A stretch of 64,000 nt of DNA from Sphingorhabdus sp. (GTDB lineage: Bacteria; Pseudomonadota; Alphaproteobacteria; Sphingomonadales; Sphingomonadaceae), in NCBI GenBank assembly GCA_028279555.1, contig JANQNO010000006.1, positions 278,864 through 342,863 on the forward strand. The letters are read 5' to 3'. The stretch's first letter is position 1; each line of letters opens with the position of its first letter. The notes beneath the pieces are model-generated. The model made no database searches. It was given only the letters and a program-made list of their open reading frames with translations, and was not told the DNA's origin. Made by a program: the position numbers and the translations under genes. Shown piece after piece: positions 18,348 to 27,924 of this stretch.

Positions 18348-19934
18348 CTAACCCAGATGCGCCTGAACAAAATCCGCGCAGCGTTCACCAATCATGATGC
18401 TCGGGGCATTGGTATTTCCGCTGACAATTTTGGGCATGATGCTGGCATCGGCCACATAGAGCCCGTCCACGCCCTTCAGGCGCAGCTCGTGATCGACCAC
18501 GGCTTCCTTGTCGCCACCCATGCGGCAAGTGCCGACCGGGTGATAGACGGTGTCTGCGCGGGCGCGAATGAGCTCGTCCAGCGCGTCATCATCATCAAGC
18601 GGTGTGTTGTTGACGTCCTCACCCGCATAATCGGCTATCGGCGGCGTATCGATGATACGATGCATTTGCCGGATACCTGCACGCAGCACGGCGATGTCGC
18701 GCTCGTCGTCGAGGAAATTGGGATCAATCAGCGGCGCATCGCCTGCATTGTTCGATGCCAGCCTCACCGTGCCCCGGCTTTCCGGCCGCAATACGCAAGC
18801 ATGGCAACTGAACCCATGGCCACTGACCTGCTCGCGGCCATGATCCTCAAGCGGCGCAGGGACGAAATGATATTGGATATCGGGTGCTGGCGCTTTGGCG
18901 TTGCTCTTCCAGAAACCGCCGGCCTCGGCAAAAGGCGTCGTCATCGCGCCGGTGCGCCTGATCCGGTGCTCCAAAACCGCCCCCGCCATTTTCAGCGTCC
19001 CTGAAAGTGAGCTACCCAGAAAATCCTTCGATTTCGTCATAAAGCGGCTGACATAGTCGATATGATCCTGCAGATTCTCGCCGACTTGTCGGCGATCGAG
19101 GACAACGCCGATACCCAGCGCCTGCAATTCCGCAGCAGGCCCAACTCCCGACAGTTTCAAGATTTGCGGGCTATTGAAAGCACCTGCCGAGAGAATTACC
19201 GCCCGGCGGGCACGCATGGTTTCGCTGACTGTCCCGCGTTTTACTTGAACGCCTGCAGCCCGGCCATCTTCGAACAGGATGCGCTGCACCAGCTCCCCGG
19301 TCTCGACATGCAGATTGCCCGCCGCCACCGCCGGTTCGACATAGGCACGAGATGCTGACCAACGCTCCCCACCCTTCTGGGTCACCTGATAGAAGCCGAA
19401 GCCCTCCTGCCGGCTTCCATTGAAATCCCCGGTGGCCGGAAGCTGAAGTTTGGCCGCTGCCTCTACGAAAGCTGCCGAACCGGGATTGGCGTAATGCTGA
19501 TCCATGACATTGAGCGGCCCGCCCTGCCCGTGAAATTCGTCGTCGATGCGTTCATTGTGTTCTGCGCGCCTGAAATAAGGCAACACGTCTTTGTAGCGCC
19601 AGCCCTTGCAGCCCGTATCGGCCCAATTGTCATAATCCCATTTGTGGCCGCGGATATAGATCATCGCATTGATCGCGCTCGAACCACCCAAGCCGCGTCC
19701 GCGCGGCTGATAGCCGATACGGTTATTTAGACCCTTTTGGGGAACCGTATCGAAACGATAGTTGGAAGCATCGGGTAGAAAGGGCATGAAACCCGGGGTC
19801 TTGATCAGGAAATTGTCGTTTGTCCCGCCCGCTTCGAGCAAGCAGACGCTATATTTTCCGCTTTCGGACAAACGCCCTGCCGCCGCGCTCCCGGCGCTGC
19901 CGCCGCCGATAACAATGATATCAAATTCCTGCAT
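18348..19934 (-). CDS. GMC family oxidoreductase (choline-dehydrogenase-like)
   Basis: A 528-residue FAD enzyme of the glucose-methanol-choline family. The FAD motif IGGGSAGSAAAGRL is at about residues 6-20. GLGGSSAINAMIYIRG and the second signature LSAGAFNSPQILKLSGVG follow, and the C-terminal catalytic region reads HPVGTCRMG then GNTNAPSIMIGE. It resembles alcohol and choline dehydrogenase-type members. The substrate is an alcohol that cannot be identified from sequence. The gene stands alone, with AGGAGG before ATG 19934. Confidence 0.9.
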   Translation of the reverse strand: MQEFDIIVIGGGSAGSAAAGRLSESGKYSVCLLEAGGTNDNFLIKTPGFMPFLPDASNYRFDTVPQKGLNNRIGYQPRGRGLGGSSAINAMIYIRGHKWDYDNWADTGCKGWRYKDVLPYFRRAEHNERIDDEFHGQGGPLNVMDQHYANPGSAAFVEAAAKLQLPATGDFNGSRQEGFGFYQVTQKGGERWSASRAYVEPAVAAGNLHVETGELVQRILFEDGRAAGVQVKRGTVSETMRARRAVILSAGAFNSPQILKLSGVGPAAELQALGIGVVLDRRQVGENLQDHIDYVSRFMTKSKDFLGSSLSGTLKMAGAVLEHRIRRTGAMTTPFAEAGGFWKSNAKAPAPDIQYHFVPAPLEDHGREQVSGHGFSCHACVLRPESRGTVRLASNNAGDAPLIDPNFLDDERDIAVLRAGIRQMHRIIDTPPIADYAGEDVNNTPLDDDDALDELIRARADTVYHPVGTCRMGGDKEAVVDHELRLKGVDGLYVADASIMPKIVSGNTNAPSIMIGERCADFVQAHLG

Positions 19935-20101
19935 GGAACCTCCTCTTGCCTTGGAGTTTAATCAGGCAATTAAATGCTGGCAATGGAGATTTTGAACCTC
20001 GCGCAAAAAAGTGGCGCAGGACCGGAAGGGTGGTCCTGCGCCTGCCCTGCCCCCGATGCGACCCACGAAAAACAGGGGGATGGGCAATTCGCGACGAACT
20101 G

Positions 20102-20617
20102 TTATTTGCGGCGCGCTTTCTTCACAGACTCTTCGATATCGCGCGCGATGGCTTCAAATTCTGGGATCATGCCAGCAAAGGCTTGCGCGAAGCCGCTCAT
20201 CATGGACATCAAATTGCGGCTTTCGTCGCCCAGCCTGGCCGGGATTGCCTCGGCATCCGGCCCAGCCAGATCGGCAAGCGTTGCATCGTCCGGGATGCTG
20301 TCCTTCACCGCACCGGGCCTTGCCTTTTCGATAGCGCCTGCAAACTTGCCGACCGGAAGCGACAGCATCATGCCGGACATCCCTTCAACCATTGCCGCAA
20401 TACTATCCTGCATCGCCGGATCATCCAGCCGCTGTGCAAATTTGGTCATCTTCTCGCTGGCACCGGTGTCCACGACCGGGCTTGCTATCGGCGCATCAGC
20501 GCCTTCGGTGCCGGTACCCTCTACAAAGACGATTTCTGGCGCACTGCCATCCTCCGCAATGACCGGCGCGGATGCGAGCATGAGCGCTGCGAGGGAGATA
20601 TAGGCAAGGGATCGCAT
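20102..20617 (-). CDS. Exported hypothetical protein
   Basis: A 171-residue protein with a clear signal peptide (MRSLAYISLAALMLASAPVIA) and a helical, Met- and Ala-rich mature part (for example MVEGMSGMMLSLPVGKF and MSMMSGFAQAFAGMIPEF), ending in a basic tail. I do not recognise a named family. The composition and the way it ends near gltB recall small periplasmic proteins common in sphingomonads. ATG 20617 was chosen over TTG 20632 because TTGAGGAAC supplies a ribosome-binding site before it. It lies 136 nt downstream of gltB on the same strand but could have its own promoter. Confidence 0.65.
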   Translation of the reverse strand: MRSLAYISLAALMLASAPVIAEDGSAPEIVFVEGTGTEGADAPIASPVVDTGASEKMTKFAQRLDDPAMQDSIAAMVEGMSGMMLSLPVGKFAGAIEKARPGAVKDSIPDDATLADLAGPDAEAIPARLGDESRNLMSMMSGFAQAFAGMIPEFEAIARDIEESVKKARRK

Positions 20618-20752
20618 GGGCCGGTTCCTCAAAAGAATTCAGGGCAGAATTGCCGTTGATCATTCTCTAGAGGAAGGCCCTTGAGTAGATGCTGAACGCC
20701 GCACTCAGTGTAGCGAAAGCGTCGTAACGGGATGTAAATTCCGGTCGGCCGA

Positions 20753-23700
20753 CTATTCGGCCGCTTGCAAATCCCCGCCGTCTTCTAGCGGGTGTCCCAG
20801 CCGTTCGACCATTTCTTTCGGACATATCTGCCAGAATTTGCCGCGCCAGCTATCCCATTCGTCGAGGATGGAGGCGGACCAGCGGCTGTCGGTAGCTGCG
20901 GCATGCGCCTCGACCAGGGCACGCAGTTTCTCTTCCCAATAGACGCTGGCAAGCCGCTGCCATAAAATACTTTCGCCATTGGCGCGGCGCTCGAAGCTGC
21001 CGTCGACATCGAGCACAAAACCCATGCCGCCCGTCATGCCCGCGCCGTAATTACTGCCGACGCTGCCCAGGATGACCGCGATCCCGCCGGTCATATATTC
21101 GCAGCCATTGGCACCGCAGCCTTCAACAACGACTTCGGCTCCGGAATTGCGCACCGCGAAACGCTCGCCGGCCTGGCCTGCCGCAAAAAGGCGGCCCGAG
21201 GTCGCACCATAAAGCACCGTGTTACCGATGATGCTGTTCTCCTGCGTCGCTAGCGGCGAGGAGACTGTCGGGCGCACAATGATCGTCCCTCCCGAAAGCC
21301 CCTTGCCGACATAGTCATTGGCGTCACCAAAGACCTCGAGCGTGATGCCCTGGCACAGATAGGCCCCAAGTGATTGCCCGGCAGATCCGCGCAGACGCAC
21401 ATGGACATGATCTTCGCTCAGCGTCTTCATCCCGTATAGCCGCGTAATCTCAGCAGACAGCCGCGTGCCTACCGCGCGGTGCGTGTTGCGGACATTATAT
21501 GTGAGCTGCATCTTCTCGCGCCGCTCGAACACCGGCTGTGCATCGCGGATCATCTGCGCATCCAGACTATCGGGAACCTCGTTGCGAATGCCTTCGATAT
21601 TGAAACGCCGAGCGCCATCGGGCGCATCTACCTTCGCCAAGATCGGGTTCAGATCGAGATCATCGAGATGTTCTGCGCCGCGGCTGACCTGGCGAAGCAG
21701 CTCTGTGCGCCCGACGATTTCATCGAGGCTGCGATAGCCCAGCCGTGCCAGAATTTCGCGAACCTCCTCTGCAATGAAGGTCATCAGATTGATCACTTTT
21801 TCCGGTGTGCCGGTAAATTTCGCGCGCAGTCTTTCATCCTGTACGCAGACCCCGACCGGACAGGTATTGCTGTGGCACTGACGCACCATGATGCAGCCCA
21901 TGGCGACCAGGCTGAGTGTTCCAATGCCGAACTCCTCTGCACCCAGAATAGCGCCAATCACGATATCCCGCCCGGTTTTCAGGCCGCCGTCGGTGCGCAG
22001 CTTCACCCGGTGCCTCAGACCGTTGAGCGTAAGCACTTGGTTGGTTTCACTGAGGCCCATTTCCCAGGGCGTGCCAGCATATTTGATGCTGGTCTGCGGG
22101 CTGGCACCTGTTCCCCCGACATTGCCGGACACGAGAATCACGTCTGCGTGAGCTTTGGCCACGCCAGCGGCAATCGTGCCGATACCCGACGCACTTACCA
22201 GCTTGACGCAGACCCGCGCCTTGGGGTTGATCTGCTTGAGATCATAAATGAGCTGTGCCAAATCCTCGATCGAATAGATGTCATGATGTGGCGGCGGGCT
22301 GATCAGCGTCACGCCCGGTGTCGAGTGCCTGAGGCGCGCGATAAATTCCGTTACCTTGAAGCCGGGAAGCTGCCCGCCTTCGCCGGGCTTTGCACCCTGC
22401 GCCACCTTGATCTCGATCTCTTCGCAGGCCCCCAGATATTCCGCCGTCACGCCAAAGCGGCCCGAGGCCACCTGCTTGATAACACTGTTGGCATTGTCGC
22501 CATTTTCATAGGGCGTGTAGCGGATCTTGTCCTCCCCGCCTTCACCCGAAACCGCCTTCCCGCCGATACGGTTCATGGCAATGGCCAGCGTTTCATGCGC
22601 CTCTGGAGAAAGTGCGCCCAGGCTCATGCCCGGTGTGACAAAACGCTTCCGTATCTCGGTAATCGCCTCCACCTCATCGAGCGGAACGGGATCGCGCGCA
22701 TAGTTGAATTCCATCAAATCGCGCAGATAGATGGGCGGCAAAGACCGCACGCCGCCAACAAACTGCATATAGGTGGAATAGCTGTCATTGCCGACGGCGC
22801 TCTGCAGCAGATGCATCAGGCCCGCCGAATAGGCATGCTCCTCTCCGTCATGCCGCTGCTTGTAGAATCCTCCCACCGGCAAACGTACGATGGCGCTGTC
22901 AAACGCCTCGGCATGCCGGTCGCGCGCATTGACATAGAGCGAGGCATAGCCCTCACCCGAAATCTTGTTCGGCATGCCCGGGAAAAAGTCATTAACCAGC
23001 GCGCGGGAAAGCCCCACCGCCTCGAAATTATAGCCGCCGCGATAGGATGAAATTACCGCAATACCCATCTTTGACATGATTTTGAGAAGACCTTCATTGA
23101 TCGCCCTGCGATAATTTTCGAATGCCTCGTCATCCGTCATATCCGGCAGCAATCCGCGGCCATGCCGTTCGGCTATGGCCACCTCGGCGACGTAAGCATT
23201 GACCGTCGTCGCGCCTGCCCCGATCAGAACGGCGTAATAATGGGTGTCGAGGCATTCCGCAGCCCGGACATTGACCGAGGCATAGGAGCGCAGTCCGCTG
23301 CGCACCAGCTGCGTATGCACGGCAGCCGCTGCGAGAACCATCTGAATAGCGACGCGATCCTCATTTATATTTTCATCGGTCAGGAAAAGCTCGGTTTTGC
23401 CCGAACGGACGGCTTCCACAGCCTCTTCGCGGATGCGGGCGATAGCGGCGCGCAGCCCCGCCTGCCCTTCCGCCACCTCATAGGTGCAATCGACTTCGGC
23501 GGCGACATCGGCAAAGCCGTTTTTCATGCGGAACCACTCATTGCTCGAAAGCACCGGACTCTCGAGCACCAGCACATTTTCATTCTGGCTGTCATCCTCC
23601 AGGATATTGGCCAGATTGGAAAAGCGCGTCTTCAGACTCATCACATGCCGTTCGCGCAGCGAGTCAATGGGAGGGTTGGTCACCTGGCTGAAATTTTGCC

Positions 23701-25306
23701 GGAAAAACTGACTTATCAGACGCGGCTTGTCGCTGATCACGGCAAGCGGCGTATCATCACCCATCGACCCGATCGCTTCTTTTGCATCCTCGACCATCGG
23801 TGCGAGGATCATCTCGACATCCTCGAGTGTCATTCCGGCCGCGACCTGCCGCCTGGTGAGCTCGGCGCGGCTCCAATCGGGCGCGCCCTCCTTCACCTTG
23901 GGCAGATCATCGATTGTCTGGAAACCCTTCACCAGTGAGGCATAATCCTGTTCGGCGGCGATCCGGTCCTTCAACTCGCCATCCTGATAGACTTTGCCTT
24001 CTTCCAGATTCACAGCGATCATTTCACCGGGACCGAGCCGACCCTTGCCGGTGATCGTCGCCTCTGACAGCACCACCATGCCGGTTTCGGAACCGATCAC
24101 CAGCAGACTGTCGGCCGTGATCGAATAGCGCAGCGGGCGCAGCGCATTGCGGTCCACCCCCGCAACCGCCCAGCGGCCATCGGTCATCGCCAACGCCGCA
24201 GGACCGTCCCATGGCTCCATCACGCTTGCCATATATTGATACATCGCCTTGTGATCTTCAGGCAGATGGGGATTGGCCTGCCACGCCTCGGGGATCAGCA
24301 TTAGCTTCGCCGTCGGCCCTTCCTTGCCCGAACGCACCAGCGTCTCAAAGACGGCATCGAGCGCGGCAGTATCGGAGGAGCCAGCCGGGATAACCGGCTT
24401 GATATCGTCTGATTGCGCCCCGAAAGCGAGGCTTGCCATCTTGATCTCGTGGCTCTTCATCCAGTTCTTGTTGCCGCGGATGGTGTTGATTTCGCCATTA
24501 TGCGCGATGCTGCGGAAAGGTTGGGCGAGCCACCATTGCGGGAAGGTATTGGTCGAATAGCGCTGATGGAAGATCGCAACGCGGCTGACGAAGCGCTCAT
24601 CCCGCAGGTCGGGGAAGAAGACCGACAGGCTCTCCGCGAGAAACAGCCCCTTATAGACAATCGACTGGCAGGACAGGCTGCAAATGTAGAAGTCGCGTAC
24701 CTGCGCGGCGATGATCTTGCGCTCGATCCGGCGGCGGATCAGATACAGATTCTTCTCGAATTCCGACTTGGCTTCTGCATCGGGCGCGGTATCGCGCGTA
24801 CCGTCGGCCAATTCGGGGCCGGAAATCATGATCTGTTCGATCTCGGGCCGTGTCGCCTGCGCCTTGTCGCCGATCACCGAAACATCCACCGGTACCTGCC
24901 GCCAGCCATAGATGGTATAGCCGGCATCGATTATCTCAGATTCGACGATGGTGCGCGCCTGTTCCTGCTGCGCGAGATCGGTGCGCGGCAGGAAGATCAT
25001 CCCCACGGCAAGGATGTTGGGGCGCAGCGCATGGCCACTGTCGGCTATGGCATCATCGAAAAAGCGCACCGGAATGTCGATATGGATACCGGCCCCGTCG
25101 CCCGTCATGCCGTCGGCATCGACAGCACCGCGGTGCCACACCGCCCTGAGCGCATCGATCGCCGAGGCAACGACGCGCCGGGAGGGTTTGCCATCGGTGG
25201 CCGCCACCAGCCCGACACCGCAGGCATCGCGCTCGAACTGCGGATCATACATGCCCTCGCGCGCGAGCCGCTCATGTTCGGGGGTTGGGTAGACAGGTTC
25301 AGTCAT
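20753..25306 (-). CDS. gltB: Glutamate synthase large subunit
   Basis: A 1517-residue NADPH-dependent GOGAT alpha subunit. It makes two glutamates from glutamine and 2-oxoglutarate together with GltD. The catalytic N-terminal nucleophile is Cys29 (ERDACGVG) after a short propeptide that is removed during maturation. The central and FMN-binding synthase domains follow. The 3Fe-4S cluster is in MVRQCHSNTCPVGVC and the C-terminal Gly-rich beta-helix is well kept. ATG 25306 (MTEPVYPTPEHE) is preferred to TTG 25312. The gene follows a DUF2059 gene and gltD on the same strand, with 42 nt between it and the DUF2059 stop, so all three are likely one operon. Confidence 0.97.
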   Translation of the reverse strand: MTEPVYPTPEHERLAREGMYDPQFERDACGVGLVAATDGKPSRRVVASAIDALRAVWHRGAVDADGMTGDGAGIHIDIPVRFFDDAIADSGHALRPNILAVGMIFLPRTDLAQQEQARTIVESEIIDAGYTIYGWRQVPVDVSVIGDKAQATRPEIEQIMISGPELADGTRDTAPDAEAKSEFEKNLYLIRRRIERKIIAAQVRDFYICSLSCQSIVYKGLFLAESLSVFFPDLRDERFVSRVAIFHQRYSTNTFPQWWLAQPFRSIAHNGEINTIRGNKNWMKSHEIKMASLAFGAQSDDIKPVIPAGSSDTAALDAVFETLVRSGKEGPTAKLMLIPEAWQANPHLPEDHKAMYQYMASVMEPWDGPAALAMTDGRWAVAGVDRNALRPLRYSITADSLLVIGSETGMVVLSEATITGKGRLGPGEMIAVNLEEGKVYQDGELKDRIAAEQDYASLVKGFQTIDDLPKVKEGAPDWSRAELTRRQVAAGMTLEDVEMILAPMVEDAKEAIGSMGDDTPLAVISDKPRLISQFFRQNFSQVTNPPIDSLRERHVMSLKTRFSNLANILEDDSQNENVLVLESPVLSSNEWFRMKNGFADVAAEVDCTYEVAEGQAGLRAAIARIREEAVEAVRSGKTELFLTDENINEDRVAIQMVLAAAAVHTQLVRSGLRSYASVNVRAAECLDTHYYAVLIGAGATTVNAYVAEVAIAERHGRGLLPDMTDDEAFENYRRAINEGLLKIMSKMGIAVISSYRGGYNFEAVGLSRALVNDFFPGMPNKISGEGYASLYVNARDRHAEAFDSAIVRLPVGGFYKQRHDGEEHAYSAGLMHLLQSAVGNDSYSTYMQFVGGVRSLPPIYLRDLMEFNYARDPVPLDEVEAITEIRKRFVTPGMSLGALSPEAHETLAIAMNRIGGKAVSGEGGEDKIRYTPYENGDNANSVIKQVASGRFGVTAEYLGACEEIEIKVAQGAKPGEGGQLPGFKVTEFIARLRHSTPGVTLISPPPHHDIYSIEDLAQLIYDLKQINPKARVCVKLVSASGIGTIAAGVAKAHADVILVSGNVGGTGASPQTSIKYAGTPWEMGLSETNQVLTLNGLRHRVKLRTDGGLKTGRDIVIGAILGAEEFGIGTLSLVAMGCIMVRQCHSNTCPVGVCVQDERLRAKFTGTPEKVINLMTFIAEEVREILARLGYRSLDEIVGRTELLRQVSRGAEHLDDLDLNPILAKVDAPDGARRFNIEGIRNEVPDSLDAQMIRDAQPVFERREKMQLTYNVRNTHRAVGTRLSAEITRLYGMKTLSEDHVHVRLRGSAGQSLGAYLCQGITLEVFGDANDYVGKGLSGGTIIVRPTVSSPLATQENSIIGNTVLYGATSGRLFAAGQAGERFAVRNSGAEVVVEGCGANGCEYMTGGIAVILGSVGSNYGAGMTGGMGFVLDVDGSFERRANGESILWQRLASVYWEEKLRALVEAHAAATDSRWSASILDEWDSWRGKFWQICPKEMVERLGHPLEDGGDLQAAE

Positions 25307-25348
25307 CGTCAATTTCGTTTCCCAGGCGCGCCCTGCAAATGGCAGTCC

Positions 25349-26179
25349 TCACTCCTCGGCCTGCTCATCTTGCGTACTGTCGCGGAAGCGCTCCAGTTCG
25401 CCGATATCAACTGAAAGCAGGTCGGCAAGCTGCTGCATTTGCGCTACATCCAGGTCGGCCAAAGTCCGCGGCGGCGGAACATCTTCGACATCTTTTTCCA
25501 GCTCCGGAATTTTCGCCATTACCTTTTCCAGCATCACCGGCATGGCTTGCATGGAGGCGCTCATAATTTCTGGATCGGCGAGCAGGACAAAAGACTCCGC
25601 TGCATAAAACTCGCCCGCTGGTGTATTGAAAAAAGCGTTGATCTCACGCAATTGCTCCGCGCTGAACTTGCGCGCATAGGCGCGGGCCATCCCCTCACGC
25701 AAGACAGGCTCGATTTCGGTGAAGGCTTCGGTCATCAATGGCACTATGGCCTCGAAGACCTTCTTGTTGCGCTGCTCCGCATGTGGATCGATCAGCGCGC
25801 CTGCCGCAGCAAGTGCTTCTTGATCCAATTCGTAGAGCTGCTCTTCCGGTACGCCCGTTGCTGCCGCAATATCTGCAGGCTTGGCCATCGCGAAAAGCCC
25901 CATCATTGGCGCGAGTATCTGGTCAAAGGTCTCTTGCATCATGCGTGCATAAGTACCGGCCGGCAAAATCTTGCCAGATGTGATTCTGGCCAACGCAAGC
26001 TGTTCCTCGGCGATTGGCGGGGCATCGCTGGTATCGAATATTTCGAGCATCTTCTGGAAGGCAGCCATCTCTCTCGCCGTTACTTCGTCAACGGCTGCAT
26101 CCTCCTGCGCTGATGCCGCCTGGGGTAGTGCAAGCGAAGAAACAGCCAATGACAAGGCAGCAATCGGTGCTTTCAACAT
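25349..26179 (-). CDS. Exported DUF2059-type protein between gltD and gltB
   Basis: A 276-residue exported protein. The signal peptide is MLKAPIAALSLAVSSLALPQAASA. The mature part is helical and contains YARKFSAEQLREINAFFNTPAGEFY, the hallmark of DUF2059 (the stretch ending FxxTPxGxxF/Y), followed by MPVMLEKVMAKIPELE. The ORF track extends it to 26332, overlapping gltD. ATG 26179 gives the signal peptide at the N-terminus and sits 25 nt after the gltD stop. DUF2059 has no assigned function. The location between the two glutamate synthase genes suggests co-expression but does not by itself imply a role in GOGAT, which is cytoplasmic. Confidence 0.82.
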   Translation of the reverse strand: MLKAPIAALSLAVSSLALPQAASAQEDAAVDEVTAREMAAFQKMLEIFDTSDAPPIAEEQLALARITSGKILPAGTYARMMQETFDQILAPMMGLFAMAKPADIAAATGVPEEQLYELDQEALAAAGALIDPHAEQRNKKVFEAIVPLMTEAFTEIEPVLREGMARAYARKFSAEQLREINAFFNTPAGEFYAAESFVLLADPEIMSASMQAMPVMLEKVMAKIPELEKDVEDVPPPRTLADLDVAQMQQLADLLSVDIGELERFRDSTQDEQAEE

Positions 26180-26204
26180 TTCGATTTCCTCTCTGTTCTT
26201 TTCA

Positions 26205-27650
26205 TTACGCCGCAGCCTTTTCCGCTTTTGCTTTCTGGCGCATCCATGTGTGCATATGTTCCACGACATCGCGGCCGTCGCGGATGGCCCAGACCACCAG
26301 GCTCGCGCCGCGAACGATGTCGCCGACGGCAAAGACGCCGTCGAGGTTGGTCATCATCGTTTTGTGATCGACCCGAACGGTTCCCCAACGCGTGACGCCC
26401 AGTTCTTCGGCCTCGAAAAGCTTGGGCAATTCTTCGGGCTCAAAGCCGAGCGCCATAATCACCATGTCGGCGTCGAGCGTATAGTCCCCATCGGGATCGG
26501 GTTCTGGCACGCGGCGGCCGCTGGCATCGGCTGCACCCAGCCGCATCTTGCCGACATGCACTTTCTCGACCGCATCTTTCTTGCCGCCGAAACCCTTGGG
26601 CCCTGACAGCCAGACAAACTCTACGCCCTCTTCCTCGGCATTGCGCACTTCATTCTGCGAACCCGGCATATTTTCCCGGTCGCGGCGATAGAGGCACTTC
26701 ACCGATTTGGCACCCTGCCGCACGGCTGTGCGCACACAGTCCATCGCGGTGTCGCCCCCGCCTATGACAACCACGCGCTTGCCTTTGGCGTCCATCTTTC
26801 CGCTGTCAAACTCGGGCACGGTATCACCGAAGCCCTTGCGATTGGAGGCGGTGAGATAATCGAGTGCCGGAGTAATACCGTCCAGACCAATGCCGGGCGT
26901 CTTGACCTTACGCGCTTTGTAGACGCCGGTTGCAATCAGGATGCTGTCATGTTTGGCTCGCAGCTCATCCAGTCTGGCATCCTTGCCCACCTCGAAATTC
27001 TCGTGAAAGACAATCCCGCCCTGTTTGAGCCGGTCGATGCGGCGCATCACCACATCCTTTTCCAGCTTGAAACCGGGGATGCCGTAGGTGAGCAGGCCGC
27101 CGGCGCGGTCATGCCGGTCATAGACATGCACGTCATAGCCCGCGACGCGCAGATACTCCGCAGCGGTCAGCCCGCCCGGTCCGGCACCGATGATACCTAC
27201 CGACTGGCCGCGTGAAGTACCGGGCTCGATCGGCTCGACCCAACCCTTGGCCCAGGCCGTGTCGGTAATATATTTTTCCACGCTGCCGATGGTCACTGCG
27301 CCATGGCCGGAAAATTCGATCACGCAATTGCCTTCGCACAGCCTGTCCTGAGGGCAGATACGCCCGCAAATTTCGGGCATGGTCGATGTCAGGTTGGAAA
27401 GCTCATAGGCCTCGCGCAGCCGCCCCTCAGCAGTCAGTTTTAACCAGTCGGGAATGTGGTTGCCAAGCGGACAATGCACCGAGCAGTAGGGCACACCGCA
27501 TTGCGAACAGCGCGCCGACTGCTCGGCGGCGGCTTCTGGCGCATAGCGGTCAGCAATCTCCTGAAAATCCTCAGCGCGCAATTCCGCCTCGCGCTTTTCA
27601 GGATAGGCCTGTCCTGCATCGACAAATTTCAGCATTTTCGTGGCAGCCAT
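26205..27650 (-). CDS. gltD: Glutamate synthase small subunit
   Basis: A 481-residue FAD and iron-sulfur subunit that passes electrons from NADPH to GltB. The N-terminal cysteine clusters for two 4Fe-4S centres are CSQCGVPYCSVHCPLGN and CGRICPQDRLCEGNC. The FAD motif is IIGAGPGGLTAAEYL and the NADPH motif VVIGGGDTAMDCVR, with ALGFEPEE near the end. Length is normal. ATG 27650 begins MAATKMLKFVDAG. It is the first gene of the gltD / DUF2059 / gltB operon, read away from uppP. Confidence 0.96.
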   Translation of the reverse strand: MAATKMLKFVDAGQAYPEKREAELRAEDFQEIADRYAPEAAAEQSARCSQCGVPYCSVHCPLGNHIPDWLKLTAEGRLREAYELSNLTSTMPEICGRICPQDRLCEGNCVIEFSGHGAVTIGSVEKYITDTAWAKGWVEPIEPGTSRGQSVGIIGAGPGGLTAAEYLRVAGYDVHVYDRHDRAGGLLTYGIPGFKLEKDVVMRRIDRLKQGGIVFHENFEVGKDARLDELRAKHDSILIATGVYKARKVKTPGIGLDGITPALDYLTASNRKGFGDTVPEFDSGKMDAKGKRVVVIGGGDTAMDCVRTAVRQGAKSVKCLYRRDRENMPGSQNEVRNAEEEGVEFVWLSGPKGFGGKKDAVEKVHVGKMRLGAADASGRRVPEPDPDGDYTLDADMVIMALGFEPEELPKLFEAEELGVTRWGTVRVDHKTMMTNLDGVFAVGDIVRGASLVVWAIRDGRDVVEHMHTWMRQKAKAEKAAA

Positions 27651-27832
27651 GACGCCTCATTCTCGCTCGCTTAGGTGATAGCCGGGGCCGGACCGATGCC
27701 CGCTTCCAGCCGCCGGTCTGATTTTGCATAAAGATACGGTCGCGCAATGTCACGCCAAAACTGCCATATAGGGCAGTAACACTGTATTAAATATTTTAGA
27801 CCGCCGTCGAACAGCGGAGAAAAGCCACGTCC

Positions 27833-27875
27833 CTTGGGATAATTTAGTACCGGTTCGGCCTCAAATTATCCCAAG
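27833..27875. promoter_or_regulatory. Perfect 13-bp inverted repeat upstream of uppP
   Basis: The arms CTTGGGATAATTT (27833-27845) and AAATTATCCCAAG (27863-27875) are perfect reverse complements separated by 17 nt. It lies in the 274-nt region between the divergent gltD and uppP genes, about 50 nt before the uppP start. There is no T-run after it, so it is not a typical rho-independent terminator. It could be a binding site for a dimeric regulator, an RNA hairpin in the uppP leader, or the remains of a small repeat element. The sequence is certain; the role is not. Confidence 0.55.
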
Positions 27876-27924
27876 ACAGCACGACTCGCTTTGGATATAG
27901 CGGCGCGAATTTCTCCATGCAGGC

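Noticed and set aside
21479-23050. 523-residue ORF antisense to gltB
   Set aside because: It is a shadow of strong gltB coding with GC-biased third positions; the peptide has no family-like motifs and gltB is certain.
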